Assembly: GCA_039808325.1 (NCBI GenBank)
Contig: JBDHSU010000008.1
Coordinates: 1-56,438, forward strand
DNA from: JAFKKS01 sp039808325
GTDB taxonomy: Bacteria > Pseudomonadota > Alphaproteobacteria > Rhizobiales > Xanthobacteraceae
Direction of reading: 5' to 3'
DNA length: 56,438 bases
The position numbers were made by a program, and so were the translations under genes. Shown piece by piece: positions 40,530 through 49,311 of this stretch. A model generated the notes under the pieces. The model made no database searches, was not told the origin of the DNA, and saw only the letters and a program-made list of their open reading frames with translations. How positions within the stretch are numbered: the first letter of the stretch is position 1; every line of letters starts with the position of its first letter.

Positions 40530-40721
40530 GTGTATCCGACGCCTGCAAGACCGTATCGGCAAGAGGACGGTATCGCTGCTATCGAAGAATTATCCGCTGA
40601 GTATAACGAGCGAATTCCGGCGCTGCTCATAGCCGGCGACACGGCGCCGCATCGATTGCAGGCGGTGGCTCGTAGCGGACTTACCCTGCTTCATAAACCT
40701 GTCAGCACCAGAGCGGGATGA
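40530..40721 (+). pseudogene. Remnant of a response-regulator receiver domain
   Basis: A short open stretch ends with IPALLIAGDTAPHRLQAVAR and GLTLLHKPVSTRAG. This is the second half of a receiver domain: the beta-4 strand with G-D-T and the conserved Lys-Pro of beta-5 (HKPV), in the style of the C-terminal receivers of hybrid kinases. The N-terminal half with the phospho-acceptor Asp is missing and nothing follows the Lys-Pro. It is therefore a fragment, not a working gene. Confidence 0.65.
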
Positions 40722-40759
40722 GGAAAAGTGCGGAGCGGTTTTCCGCCCGCATCCCGCTC
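40711..40759. repeat. Inverted repeat gagcgggatg / catcccgctc
   Basis: Ten-base arms gagcgggatg (40711-40720) and catcccgctc (40750-40759) with inner ggaaaa/ttttcc pairing. It contains the stop of the receiver remnant and is directly followed by the palindrome at 40775-40822; together they look like one composite repeat. Confidence 0.7.
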
Positions 40760-40774
40760 CAAGTTATGAGAATC

Positions 40775-40822
40775 GATCACGTTCATGATTTTGGATCGAT
40801 TCGATCCAAAATCATCGTGATC
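40775..40822. repeat. 48-bp palindrome (gatcacg...cgtgatc)
   Basis: Arms gatcacgttcatgatttt and aaaatcatcgtgatc surround ggatcgattcgatcc; nearly the whole 48 bp is self-complementary. Elements with this core are frequent between genes in Hyphomicrobiales. Confidence 0.75.
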
Positions 40823-40885
40823 TAGCCGTCTCCGCGCGGCGATGGTCAAAGCAGTACAAGGCGCCAACGCGCAGGCGGAAGAGGA

Positions 40886-41065
40886 TCAGATCAAGCCGGC
40901 TTGACGCCCGCTGATCGCGGCTTGGGTTCGATTCACCACGCGGAGCGCCTGGAATATCGTACCGACATGGGCTTTCACGGCTTTCTCCGCGATGTCGAAA
41001 TTGCGTGCAATCGCGCGACCAAGCAAGCCTTCGTCGAGGGCCGCGGCCTGGCCGCGTTCGCGTCG
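40886..41065 (-). pseudogene. Remnant of a LuxR-type HTH response regulator
   Basis: On the minus strand, directly after the GlxA-type gene, the frame ending at 40886 reads RAIARNFDIAEKAVKAHVG then TIFQALRVVNRTQAAI and ends AGLI. This is the C-terminal LuxR/NarL helix-turn-helix, including V-K-x-H-V and N-R-T-Q-A. No receiver domain or start precedes it; upstream the sequence becomes the overlapping regulator gene in another frame. It is a truncated relic. Confidence 0.65.
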
Positions 41066-41070
41066 GCCGC

Positions 41071-42114
41071 TTACGATCGAGCCGCCGGTTGGCCCTCTAC
41101 GATTTTCCGATACGCGCGCGGCGTGCGTCCGAAGGCGAGCTTGAACTCGCGGGAAAAATGCGCGCCGTCCGCGAACCCGACGTCCGAAGCGATGTCGGTG
41201 ATCCTGCGGCCGCTGTTCGAGAGCAGCCAACGCCCGTATTCCAAGCGCAGGCGGCGCTGGAACGTCGCCGGCGTCACGCCCAGCGTCTCTTGAAAGAGCC
41301 TCTCGAGATGGCGTGCGCTCATGCCGACGCTGCGCGCGACCGCGGTGACGGAGGGCGGCGTATCCAGGCGTTGCTCGATGAATTGCGTCGCCTGATGGAC
41401 GCGGATGTCGGCGATGCCGTCGAGCTTGGCGAAGAAGTGCGGCTGCGGCATCGTGGCGGGACGAATGTCCTGTAGCATCATGTGGCGCATCGCCTGGCGC
41501 GCCTTGTCGCGCCCGCAATGCCGAGCGATGAGATAGAGCCCGAGATCGATCGCGGCGGTCGAGCCGGCGCATGTGATGAGATCGCCCTCGTCGATGAAAA
41601 GCCTGTCGACCGCCGCGTTGACGTGCGGAAAGCGTTCGTGGAAAGCGTCCGCGACATTCCAGTGAACGCAGACGGAACGGTTCCCGACGAGACCCGCCGC
41701 CGCGATGACAAACGTGCCGGTGCAAACGCCCACGAGCCGCACGCGCGCTTCCGATGCCTTGCGCAGATAGTTCAAGAGCGCCGGCGACGGATGATCGTTG
41801 AGATAGTCGTTGCCGCCGCAGACGGCGAGATAGTCGAACTGTCTCGGATCGAGAAGGTCGGCATTCGGGCTCACCGACACGCCGCAACTCGAGGTGCGCG
41901 CCTTGCCGCCCGTGCTCATCACCGTCCACGCGGCAAAGACCTGGCGGCTGCGGCCGCCGTGATCGGCCGCCAATCGCAAGGCGTCGATAAGGCCGGAAAA
42001 CGCCGCCAGCGTGAACTGGTCAATCAGGATAAACCCGACATGCAGGCGTCCGCTCCGGGCGGAAGCCGCAGCGGCTGACGTAAGGCCGAGCGGGCTTTCA
42101 CGATGCTCCGTCAT
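41071..42114 (-). CDS. GlxA-family transcriptional regulator (DJ-1/PfpI domain + AraC HTH)
   Basis: A 347-residue regulator. The N-terminal half is a class I amidotransferase-like (DJ-1/PfpI) sensor domain (LHVGFILIDQFTLAAFSGLI, LAVCGGNDYL, GVCTGTFVIAAAGLV). The C-terminal half is an AraC HTH pair (SVTAVARSVGMSARHLERLF, then ITDIASDVGFADGAHFSREF). The ATG at 42114 is used; a TTG five codons upstream is possible. It is divergent from the ABC operon at 42223 and is its likely regulator. Such proteins often sense amino-acid-derived compounds. Confidence 0.92.
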   Translation of the reverse strand: MTEHRESPLGLTSAAAASARSGRLHVGFILIDQFTLAAFSGLIDALRLAADHGGRSRQVFAAWTVMSTGGKARTSSCGVSVSPNADLLDPRQFDYLAVCGGNDYLNDHPSPALLNYLRKASEARVRLVGVCTGTFVIAAAGLVGNRSVCVHWNVADAFHERFPHVNAAVDRLFIDEGDLITCAGSTAAIDLGLYLIARHCGRDKARQAMRHMMLQDIRPATMPQPHFFAKLDGIADIRVHQATQFIEQRLDTPPSVTAVARSVGMSARHLERLFQETLGVTPATFQRRLRLEYGRWLLSNSGRRITDIASDVGFADGAHFSREFKLAFGRTPRAYRKIVEGQPAARS

Positions 42115-42222
42115 GTCGGCATTATTCAACTTTTGGGCAGGTTCCTTCTAGTGGTTTTTTCGCACGAGGCCAAAGATGCCTTTGGCGCCAGTACAAGGGC
42201 GAGTGCCATGAAGGGGAACACC

Positions 42223-43269
42223 ATGCTCAGGACGATCGCGACCGCGGCGGCGCTTATGGCGACGGCCGCCGCTCTTTCCATCCCGGCTGCGGCGCAGCAG
42301 CCTTCCTCCATCACGGTCGCCTGGTACGGCGGCAATTGGGGCGATGCCTTTCGCGCCTGCGTTGCGGAGCCGTTCACCAAGGCCACGGGCATCGCCGTCA
42401 ACGCCGAGATCGGCACCTCCACCGTGACGCTTGCGAAGCTGCAGCAGCAGAAGGCTGCGCCGACGATCGACGTGGCATGGATGGATGGCGGCATCAGCGA
42501 ACTGGCGCTGGAAGCGGGCGTTCTCGACAACCTCGACGCGGGCGCCATCGCGAACCTGGCGAACACGCAGCCGGCCGCCGTCTACAAATCGGGCGCGACG
42601 ACCTATGCGGTCGGCACCGGCTACTACTCGCTCGGGTTGACCTACAACACGCAGAAGGTGAAGGAAAAGCCGACCTCCTGGAACGACCTCTGGAAGAAGG
42701 AGTACGAGGACGCGGTGACGATCCCGTCGCCGGCGAACTCGTCGGGCGTGCCGTTCATCATGTTCCTGTCGAAGATCTGGAACGTGCCGTCGAGCGATCT
42801 GTCGCCCACCTTCAAGAAGATCAAGGAACTGAAGGCTGCGCTCTATTTCGACTCGTCGGGCGCCGCCACCAACGCCTTCCAGAGCGGCGAGGCGATCATC
42901 GGCGCCCACTTCAGCGTCGGCGCATGGGATATGATCGACAAGGGGCTCCCCATCGGCTTCGTCGTTCCGAAGGAAGGCGTATGGGCGACGGATGCGCGCC
43001 TGCACCTCGTCAAAGGCACGCCGAAGAAGGAAGCCGCGCAGAAGTTCATCAATCAGGCGCTGACGGCACAGGCGTCCGGCTGCCTTGCGGAGAAGCTCTA
43101 TCTCGGTCCGTCGGTGAAGGATGTGACGGTGAAGCCCGACACGGCGCGAAAGCTGCCCTGGGGCGAGAAGGGGTCGGTCAAGGACCTGCAACTTTTCGAC
43201 TGGACCGAGATCAACGCGCTGCGCGCGAAGATCGTCGACACTTGGAACCGCGAAATCGCGCGTAAGTAA
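42223..43269 (+). CDS. Periplasmic binding protein of a spermidine/putrescine-type ABC importer
   Basis: Substrate receptor of the 42.2-46 kb ABC system, 348 residues from the ATG at 42223 (AAGGGGA at good spacing; an ATG five codons earlier also has a fair site). A signal peptide (TIATAAALMATAAALSIPAA) is followed by ITVAWYGGNWGDAF, a PotD-like opening. Further stretches typical of this class are DVAWMDGGISE, YNTQKVKEKPTSWNDLWKK and SVGAWDMIDKGLPIGFVVPK. Relatives bind polyamines, opines or small amino-acid derivatives; the ligand is unknown. Confidence 0.9.
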   Translation: MLRTIATAAALMATAAALSIPAAAQQPSSITVAWYGGNWGDAFRACVAEPFTKATGIAVNAEIGTSTVTLAKLQQQKAAPTIDVAWMDGGISELALEAGVLDNLDAGAIANLANTQPAAVYKSGATTYAVGTGYYSLGLTYNTQKVKEKPTSWNDLWKKEYEDAVTIPSPANSSGVPFIMFLSKIWNVPSSDLSPTFKKIKELKAALYFDSSGAATNAFQSGEAIIGAHFSVGAWDMIDKGLPIGFVVPKEGVWATDARLHLVKGTPKKEAAQKFINQALTAQASGCLAEKLYLGPSVKDVTVKPDTARKLPWGEKGSVKDLQLFDWTEINALRAKIVDTWNREIARK

Positions 43270-43297
43270 GCGCGCGATCTCGACGGGCCGTCGCGGC

Positions 43298-44359
43298 ATG
43301 ACCTCGCCTCTTCTCGAGATCGACGCCCTCACCAAGGCGTTCGGCGGGCAATCGGTCCTGACGGATATTTCGCTGACGGTGGCGCAGGGCGAATTCGTCG
43401 CCCTGCTTGGGCCCTCGGGCTGCGGCAAGACCACGCTGCTGCGTTGTATCGCGGGGTTCCTCATTCCGGAATCCGGCCATGTCCGGATCGCGGGAACGGA
43501 CGTCACGGCGCTCGCGCCGTATCGCCGCCCGCTCAATACGGTGTTCCAGAACTACGCGCTGTTTCCGCACCTGAACGTTACGGACAACGTGGCCTATGGT
43601 CCACGGCGCCAGGGCGCCTCCCGTACGGAGGCGGCGGCGCGCGCGCAAGATGCGCTGACATTGGTCGGCCTCGCCGATTTCGGCGCGCGGTTTCCGCGCG
43701 AACTCTCCGGCGGGCAGCAGCAGCGTGTCGCGCTCGCGCGCGCCATCGTCAACAAGCCGATGCTTCTGCTTCTCGACGAGCCGCTCAGCGCCCTGGATCT
43801 CAAGCTTCGCAAGCGCGTGCAGTTGGAACTGAAGCAGCTGCAAGAGAAGCTCGGCATCGCTTTCGTCTTCGTCACGCACGACCAAGAGGAGGCGATGACG
43901 ATGGCCGATCGGATCGTGGTCATGAACGGCGGCCGCATCGAACAGATCGGCCGCGGGCAGGACATCTACCGCGCGCCCCGTTCCCGCTTCGTGGCGGACT
44001 TCATCGGCGATGCCAACATGCTGCCGTGCGTTCGTGCCGCCGATGGGCGCGTGACCATGGCCGTCGGCAGCGCCTTGATTCCTCTCGGCGGCGCGCCTGC
44101 GGGGAGCGATCTCACCGCGGTGCTGCGCCCGGAAGACATCATGCTCATGCGCGAGCGGCCCGCCGGCGGCGCCGCAGCATTCCCTGTGGCCATCGAAAAG
44201 GTCATTCACGTCGGCAGCGATGCCATCGTCGTCATGCGGTGCGGCGACGTTGCGCTGACATGCCGCGTGAGAAGCGAAGCTCTCGATGACGGCATCGCCG
44301 TCGGCGCGCAGGCTTTCGCGGCGTTCGATCCCGCTTCCCTCCACATCGTCGCGGGCTGA
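43298..44359 (+). CDS. ABC transporter ATP-binding protein, PotA-like
   Basis: A 353-residue ATPase with Walker A GPSGCGKTT (38-46), signature LSGGQQQRVALARAI, Walker B LLLLDEPLSALD, the H-loop FVTHDQEEAMTMAD and a C-terminal TOBE domain (DLTAVLRPEDIML). These mark the PotA/FbpC class that energises spermidine/putrescine-type importers. It follows the binding-protein gene by 28 bases and is followed at five bases by the first permease. Confidence 0.93.
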   Translation: MTSPLLEIDALTKAFGGQSVLTDISLTVAQGEFVALLGPSGCGKTTLLRCIAGFLIPESGHVRIAGTDVTALAPYRRPLNTVFQNYALFPHLNVTDNVAYGPRRQGASRTEAAARAQDALTLVGLADFGARFPRELSGGQQQRVALARAIVNKPMLLLLDEPLSALDLKLRKRVQLELKQLQEKLGIAFVFVTHDQEEAMTMADRIVVMNGGRIEQIGRGQDIYRAPRSRFVADFIGDANMLPCVRAADGRVTMAVGSALIPLGGAPAGSDLTAVLRPEDIMLMRERPAGGAAAFPVAIEKVIHVGSDAIVVMRCGDVALTCRVRSEALDDGIAVGAQAFAAFDPASLHIVAG

Positions 44360-44364
44360 TCGCC

Positions 44365-45198
44365 GTGGCCGCGCCCTACAGAACCGTTGCGTTGCTGATC
44401 GGCGGATCGGTCATCTTCTTCGCGGCTTTCTTCGTCGCGCCGATGACTGTGGTCGCGCTCGCCAGCATCAGCAGCAAGGACGGTGCGCTGACGCTCGCGC
44501 AATATGCCCGCATCCTGCTCGACCAGTACCATTGGGACGTGCTGTGGGTGACGTTCCGTCTCGGGGCATTGACGACGATCGCCGGCGTGCTGATCGGCTA
44601 TCCGCTGGCGTGGTATCTCGTGCGCGTCGTTCGGTGGTCGGCGTGGCGGCGCGTCTGCATCATTCTGCTCATCGTCCCGCTGTTCACGAGCAACATCGTC
44701 CGGTCGTTCGGGTGGATGGTGCTCTTGGGGCGCAACGGCCTCGTCAACGAGGCCCTGGTCGCGTCGGGGCTGGTAGGGCGGCCGATCCGCTTTCTCGGAA
44801 CCGAGCTCGGCATTCTCATCGGCCTTGTTTACATCTTGCTGCCGTTCATCGTTCTGTCGGTGGGCAACGGCTTGGCGAAGATCGACGAGACGCTCGAACA
44901 AGCCTCCGCCGATCTCGGCGCGCGCCCTTCGGCGACGTTCTGGAACGTGACGTTCCCGCTGAGCCTGCCGGGACTGATGGCCGGCGCGGTGATGGTCTTC
45001 ATGCTGGCGATCAGCGCCTACGTCACGCCGGCGCTGCTCAGCGGCGGCCGCATCACCGTGTTCTCGATGCTGATCTTCCAGCAATACAGCTCGGTGTTCG
45101 ATTTCAACTATGGCGGCGCGCTCAGCATCACGCTTCTGGTCCTGAGCCTGGCGCTCGTCGCCGTCGCGAGCCGCATCGGCGAGGCAAGGGGGGGCTAG
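44365..45198 (+). CDS. ABC transporter permease, PotB-like
   Basis: A 277-residue inner-membrane permease with six hydrophobic segments from a GTG start. The ATPase-contact EAA loop reads EQASADLGARPSATFWNVTF. Other PotB-type stretches are VPLFTSNIVRSFGWMVLLG, then GRNGLVNEAL. It is tightly packed with the ATPase gene and the second permease gene. Confidence 0.92.
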   Translation: MAAPYRTVALLIGGSVIFFAAFFVAPMTVVALASISSKDGALTLAQYARILLDQYHWDVLWVTFRLGALTTIAGVLIGYPLAWYLVRVVRWSAWRRVCIILLIVPLFTSNIVRSFGWMVLLGRNGLVNEALVASGLVGRPIRFLGTELGILIGLVYILLPFIVLSVGNGLAKIDETLEQASADLGARPSATFWNVTFPLSLPGLMAGAVMVFMLAISAYVTPALLSGGRITVFSMLIFQQYSSVFDFNYGGALSITLLVLSLALVAVASRIGEARGG

Positions 45199-45199
45199 G

Positions 45200-45985
45200 A
45201 TGGCGAGGTTTGCCGTTCGCGTCGTCTCATGGGCGGCTCTTTTCTATCTGGTGCTGCCGCTCGCCGTGATTATCGGTTCGTCGTTGACCGCCTCAAGCTT
45301 TCTGGCGTTTCCGCCGCAGGGCGTGACGCTCGCATGGTACGGCAAGATGCTCGGCGACCCGTCCTACATCTCGGCGTTTGCCGTCAGTACCATTCTGGCG
45401 ACGCTGGCGACGATCGTCGCCATCGGGCTGTCGATACCGGCGGCGCTGGCGATCGCGCGCTATCAGTTCCCCGGTCGGCAGGTGCTGGCCGCAACGCTGA
45501 TGTCGCCCTTGATCCTGCCGCATATCGTGCTCGGCGCGGCGCTGCTGCAGTACGGTGCGCTCATCGGCCTGACGCGGAATTTCGGCGCGCTTCTCGTCGG
45601 GCACATCATCATCGTCATGCCGTTCATTCTGCGCGCGGTGCTGCCGCAACTGACGGCGAGCCAGGAGCGCCTCGAGGAAGCGTCCGCCGATCTCGGCGCG
45701 CGGCCGGTCACGACGTTCTTCCTGATCACGCTTCCCCAGATCCGCAGCGGCATCGTCAGCGGCGCGATCTTCGCGTTCATCGGGTCCTGGATCAACGTCG
45801 AGCTCAGCATCTTCAACACGACGGCTGAACTCAACACCATTCCGGTGAAGCTGTTCAATTACGTCCAGTACACGATCGACCCGACGATCGCGGCGGTATC
45901 GGCCATCACGATCATCGTCGCGGCGATCGCCATCATCGTTCTCGATCTCACACTCGGCCTCGACGTCCTGTCGGAGCGCCGCTGA
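45200..45985 (+). CDS. ABC transporter permease, PotC-like
   Basis: A 261-residue partner permease with six predicted transmembrane helices and the EAA loop EEASADLGARPVTTFFLITL. LVLPLAVIIGSSLTAS near the N-terminus and MSPLILPHIVLGAALL are typical of PotC-type subunits. The start lies one base after the previous stop with an AGG-rich site upstream, so the two permeases are translated together. Confidence 0.92.
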   Translation: MARFAVRVVSWAALFYLVLPLAVIIGSSLTASSFLAFPPQGVTLAWYGKMLGDPSYISAFAVSTILATLATIVAIGLSIPAALAIARYQFPGRQVLAATLMSPLILPHIVLGAALLQYGALIGLTRNFGALLVGHIIIVMPFILRAVLPQLTASQERLEEASADLGARPVTTFFLITLPQIRSGIVSGAIFAFIGSWINVELSIFNTTAELNTIPVKLFNYVQYTIDPTIAAVSAITIIVAAIAIIVLDLTLGLDVLSERR

Positions 45986-46006
45986 AAATCACGAAGGAGC
46001 AAGGCC

Positions 46007-47020
46007 ATGCGGCAGCAAGATGTGTTCGACGTCGTCTACACCCATACCGAGGGCGAGCCTCTGTGCATCATCCACAGCGGCATCCCTTATCCGGCCGGCT
46101 CGTCGATCCTGGAGAAGCGCGCGTTTCTGGAGGAAAATTACGACTGGCTGCGCTGCGCCCTGATGCGTGAGCCGCGCGGACACAAGGATATGTTCGGCGT
46201 GTTCCTGACGCCGCCTTCGAGTCCCGCGTTCGACGCAGGGCTGATCTATATCGACGGCACGCAGTATTCGCATATGTGCGGACACGGCACGATCGCCGTC
46301 GGCATGGCGATGGTCGCGCTCGGGCTCGTCCGACGCGGTGAGAACGGACGCACGACGATCCGCTTCGAGACCACGGCGGGGCCGGTGACGGCCGAAGTCG
46401 CCAACGAGGGGCCGGTCGTGCAATGGACCCGGTTCGAGAACGTCCCCGCCTATGTGGCGGCGCAGGACGTGCCGTTCGAGCTGCCCGGTATCGGGCCGCT
46501 CAAGGCCGACATCGTCTGGGGCGGAAATTACTTCGGCATCATCGATCTGCGCGGCACGGCGCTGCGCATCTCTCCCGAGAACGGATCGGAATTATCGCGG
46601 CTCGGCGTCATGGCGCGCGAGCAGATCCGGCAGAAGGTCGCCATCCAGCATCCGACGTCGAAGCACATCAACAACTTCAACTTCGTCACGTTCTGGCACG
46701 AGCCGACGATCCAAGGCGCATTCTACAAGAACGTACACGTCTTCTCCGCGGGACAGCTCGATCGTTCGCCCGGCGGCACCGGCACGAGCGCGATGATGGC
46801 GATGTTCGAGGCGCGCGGCATGTTGAAGCTCAACCAGCCGATCCGCTCGGAGGGCTTGCTCGGCACTGGCACGTTCGAAGGCTGCCTGGTCGGCGAGACG
46901 AAGCTCAACGGAACGCGCGCCGTTCGCCCGACCGTGAAGGGAACGGCCGGTCTTTTGGGAACGGCGCGCTGGGTAATCGATCGTGAGGATGCGGTCGGTG
47001 CGGGGTTCCTGGTCGCCTAA
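46007..47020 (+). CDS. Proline racemase-family enzyme with Cys91 but Gly at the second catalytic position
   Basis: A 337-residue member of the proline racemase / hydroxyproline epimerase / trans-3-hydroxyproline dehydratase family. The first catalytic motif MCGHGTIAVG is intact (Cys about 91). The second motif, normally S-P-C-G-T-G-T-S, reads DRSPGGTGTSA: the catalytic Cys is Gly (about 256). True racemases need both cysteines; dehydratases keep the second and lose the first. This Cys/Gly pattern fits neither, so a one-base reaction (for example elimination) on an imported amino-acid derivative is possible. It is the last gene of the ABC operon (ribosome binding site AAGGAG) and converges with the dihydropyrimidinase gene. 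Confidence 0.88.
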   Translation: MRQQDVFDVVYTHTEGEPLCIIHSGIPYPAGSSILEKRAFLEENYDWLRCALMREPRGHKDMFGVFLTPPSSPAFDAGLIYIDGTQYSHMCGHGTIAVGMAMVALGLVRRGENGRTTIRFETTAGPVTAEVANEGPVVQWTRFENVPAYVAAQDVPFELPGIGPLKADIVWGGNYFGIIDLRGTALRISPENGSELSRLGVMAREQIRQKVAIQHPTSKHINNFNFVTFWHEPTIQGAFYKNVHVFSAGQLDRSPGGTGTSAMMAMFEARGMLKLNQPIRSEGLLGTGTFEGCLVGETKLNGTRAVRPTVKGTAGLLGTARWVIDREDAVGAGFLVA

Positions 47021-47093
47021 CGCGCTGTTCTGACCGCGACGTCGGCGGGAGGAATTCCGCCGATGCCGCCAAACTCGAAGCGAGCCGCCGGCG

Positions 47094-48494
47094 TTACGAG
47101 AGCGGCTTGCCTCGCGGAACATAGGCGCCGTCGCCTTTGGCGCCGACAAGCGCCTCGTCGCGCACGACGAAGCGGCCGCGCACGATGGTCGACACGGGCC
47201 AGCCCGTGACCTGGAAGCCTTCGTACGGCGTGTAGTCGGCGCCATGGTGCAGAAGCTTTTGGCTCAGGGTCACTTTGCGGTCCGGGTCCCAGATCGCGAG
47301 ATCGGCGTCGGCGCCGACCGCGATCGTGCCCTTGCGCGGATAAAGGCCGTAGGCCTTGGCGTGGTTCGTCGCGGTGAAGGCGACGAAGTCGTTGAGGCTG
47401 ATGCGGCCCTTCTTGACGCCCTCGGAGAACAGGATCGGCAAACGCGTTTCGACGCCGGGAATGCCGTTCGGCACCCAGCGGAAACTGGTGCGTCCCTTCG
47501 GCGTCAGCTTGCCCTGCGGGTCGTCGTAGCGGAACGGGCAATGATCCGATGAGAAGACGGAGAAGATTTTCTGCTGCAACCCCTCCCAGCAGGCCTCCTG
47601 GCTCGGAAGGTCGCGCGGCGGCGGCGAGCAGACGTACTTCGCCCCCTCCATGTTGAGACCTTCGAGATCGCTCTCGGTGAGGACGAGATATTGCGGGCAG
47701 GTCTCGCCGAAGACCTTCAGGCCGCGCTGCTGTGCGCGGCGGATTTCCTCCATCGACTCGCGATTGGAGACATGGACGATCATCACCGGCACGTCGACGA
47801 GCTCGGCGAGTGAAATGGCGCGATGCGTCGCTTCGCGCTCGACCGGAATGGGCCGTGACGTCGCGTGATATTGCGGCGCGGTCTTTCCGGCGCGCTCCAG
47901 GCGGTCGGTCAGGAAGCGGATAGCGTCGTAGTTCTCGGCGTGCACCATCACCAGCGCGCCGGTCTCGCGCGCCACGGCCATCACGTTGAGCATTTCGAGA
48001 TCGGAGAGCGCGAGCCCCTCGTAGGTCATGAAGACCTTGAACGAGGTGTACCCGTCCTTGACCAGCGCCGGCAGCTCTTGCCCCAAGACCCGCTCGTTCG
48101 CGTCCGCGATGATCAAGTGGAAGGAGACGTCGACGTAGCACTCGCCCGCCGCCTGCGCGTGATAGGCCTTCACCACCTCGCGCAATGACTGCCCCTTTTC
48201 CTGCAAGGCGAAGGGCAGGACCATGCTGTTGCCGCCGAAGGCGGCGGCGCGGGTCGCCGAGGCAAAGTCGTCGGCCATCACGATGCCGGGCCCGGAAGGC
48301 TGCGAGATATGCACGTGGCTATCGATGCCGCCGGGGAGCACGAGTTTTCCGCTCGCGTCGACGATCTCGTCCGCCTCACCGAGGTCGCGGGCGAGCGCCA
48401 CGATCTTGCCGCCGGCGATTCCGATGTCGGCCTCGAAGGTGTCAGAAGCCGTCGCGACGGTGCCGCCACGGATGATGAGATCGAGTTTGCTCAT
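47094..48494 (-). CDS. hydA: Dihydropyrimidinase / D-hydantoinase
   Basis: A 466-residue cyclic amidohydrolase that opens dihydropyrimidines or 5-substituted hydantoins. Metal and substrate motifs are complete: GGIDSHVHI (H-x-H), GYTSFKVFMTYEG with the carbamylated Lys, MVHAEN, IVHVSNRESM and FSSDHCPF with the catalytic Asp. The ATG at 48494 gives the standard MSKLDLIIRGGTV opening. It lies 23 bases downstream of the racemase-like gene and probably forms an operon with it and the GntR gene. Confidence 0.93.
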   Translation of the reverse strand: MSKLDLIIRGGTVATASDTFEADIGIAGGKIVALARDLGEADEIVDASGKLVLPGGIDSHVHISQPSGPGIVMADDFASATRAAAFGGNSMVLPFALQEKGQSLREVVKAYHAQAAGECYVDVSFHLIIADANERVLGQELPALVKDGYTSFKVFMTYEGLALSDLEMLNVMAVARETGALVMVHAENYDAIRFLTDRLERAGKTAPQYHATSRPIPVEREATHRAISLAELVDVPVMIVHVSNRESMEEIRRAQQRGLKVFGETCPQYLVLTESDLEGLNMEGAKYVCSPPPRDLPSQEACWEGLQQKIFSVFSSDHCPFRYDDPQGKLTPKGRTSFRWVPNGIPGVETRLPILFSEGVKKGRISLNDFVAFTATNHAKAYGLYPRKGTIAVGADADLAIWDPDRKVTLSQKLLHHGADYTPYEGFQVTGWPVSTIVRGRFVVRDEALVGAKGDGAYVPRGKPLS

Positions 48495-48517
48495 GCTTGT
48501 CGTCCGCCGTTGCCGTT

Positions 48518-49264
48518 TCAATCCCGATGCTCGATACGCCGCGCCAAGGCGGGCGCAAGCCCCGTCGTCTCCTTCGCCGCCGGGCGGCGGAATGTTCCCG
48601 CGGTCGCCTTGCGGGCGCCGAGCGTCACCAGCGCCTCGATCTGCTTCACGGCGGCGCCGATCTGCTCGATTACCGGAACCGGGATGCGCTCGCGCACGCG
48701 GGTGGCGAGGCCGGCGAGTGGCGCGCCGCCGAGAATGATTACGTCCGCCTCGTCCTCCTGCACGGCGCGGCAGGCCATATCGACAAGCAAGTCCTCCTTC
48801 TCGTCCTGCACATTCGGGACCGACGCGATCTGTCCGTTCAGCGTCCGCACGCTGGCACAGCGGCCGCGCATGCCGTGCATGTCGACGCAATCCTCGTACC
48901 AGGGACCGAGCGCATGCGCGAAGGTCACGATCGAAAAGCGCCGCCCCAGCATGCAGGCCGAAAGCATCGCCGCCTCCGCCATGCCGACGATCGGAATATC
49001 GAACAATTCGCGGGCGCCGAGAAGGCCCGGATCGCCGAATGCGGCGATGATGGCGCCGTCCACATGGCGGTGATGTTCGGCCAGCATTTCGAGCGCGATC
49101 GCGCCGCCGATCTGCGCTTCCGCGCGCGTTGCGATGTAAGGCACGCCGCGCGGGGCCGTCACCGGCTTCAGCACCGTGCCCGCCGCCGCCGCCGCGCGTC
49201 CGACAGCGAGCATCCGCTCCGTCATGCCGGCCGTGGTATTCGGATTGAGAAGGAGAATATTCAA
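48518..49264 (-). CDS. Asp/Glu/hydantoin racemase-family protein lacking both expected cysteines
   Basis: A 248-residue protein of the hydantoin/allantoin racemase group: ILLLNPNTTAGMTERML at the N-terminus, IIAAFGDPGLLGARELF and VIILGGAPLAGLATRV. In characterised hydantoin racemases the Cys pair sits in C-F-G-D-P-G-L and L-G-C-A-G. Here those positions are Ala (about 75) and Gly (about 180). Other cysteines exist (104, 126, 136, 165) but not at these sites. Either catalysis uses other groups or the reaction is not racemisation. The operon partners are a dihydropyrimidinase and a GntR regulator. Confidence 0.85.
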   Translation of the reverse strand: MNILLLNPNTTAGMTERMLAVGRAAAAAGTVLKPVTAPRGVPYIATRAEAQIGGAIALEMLAEHHRHVDGAIIAAFGDPGLLGARELFDIPIVGMAEAAMLSACMLGRRFSIVTFAHALGPWYEDCVDMHGMRGRCASVRTLNGQIASVPNVQDEKEDLLVDMACRAVQEDEADVIILGGAPLAGLATRVRERIPVPVIEQIGAAVKQIEALVTLGARKATAGTFRRPAAKETTGLAPALARRIEHRD

Positions 49265-49311
49265 AAGGCGCCTCGCGGGTCGTTCCGGTCAGTGGATTGT
49301 ATCGTGGGGGT

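Noticed and set aside
40287..41070. Possible integrated element with att sites at tRNA-Val
   Set aside because: No second copy of the tRNA 3' end and no integrase were found in the window; only degraded regulator fragments are visible.
40886..41929. 347-codon minus-strand frame overlapping the GlxA-type regulator
   Set aside because: Only its last ~50 residues resemble a protein (LuxR HTH); the rest is a shifted frame of the regulator gene, so only the tail is listed, as a relic.
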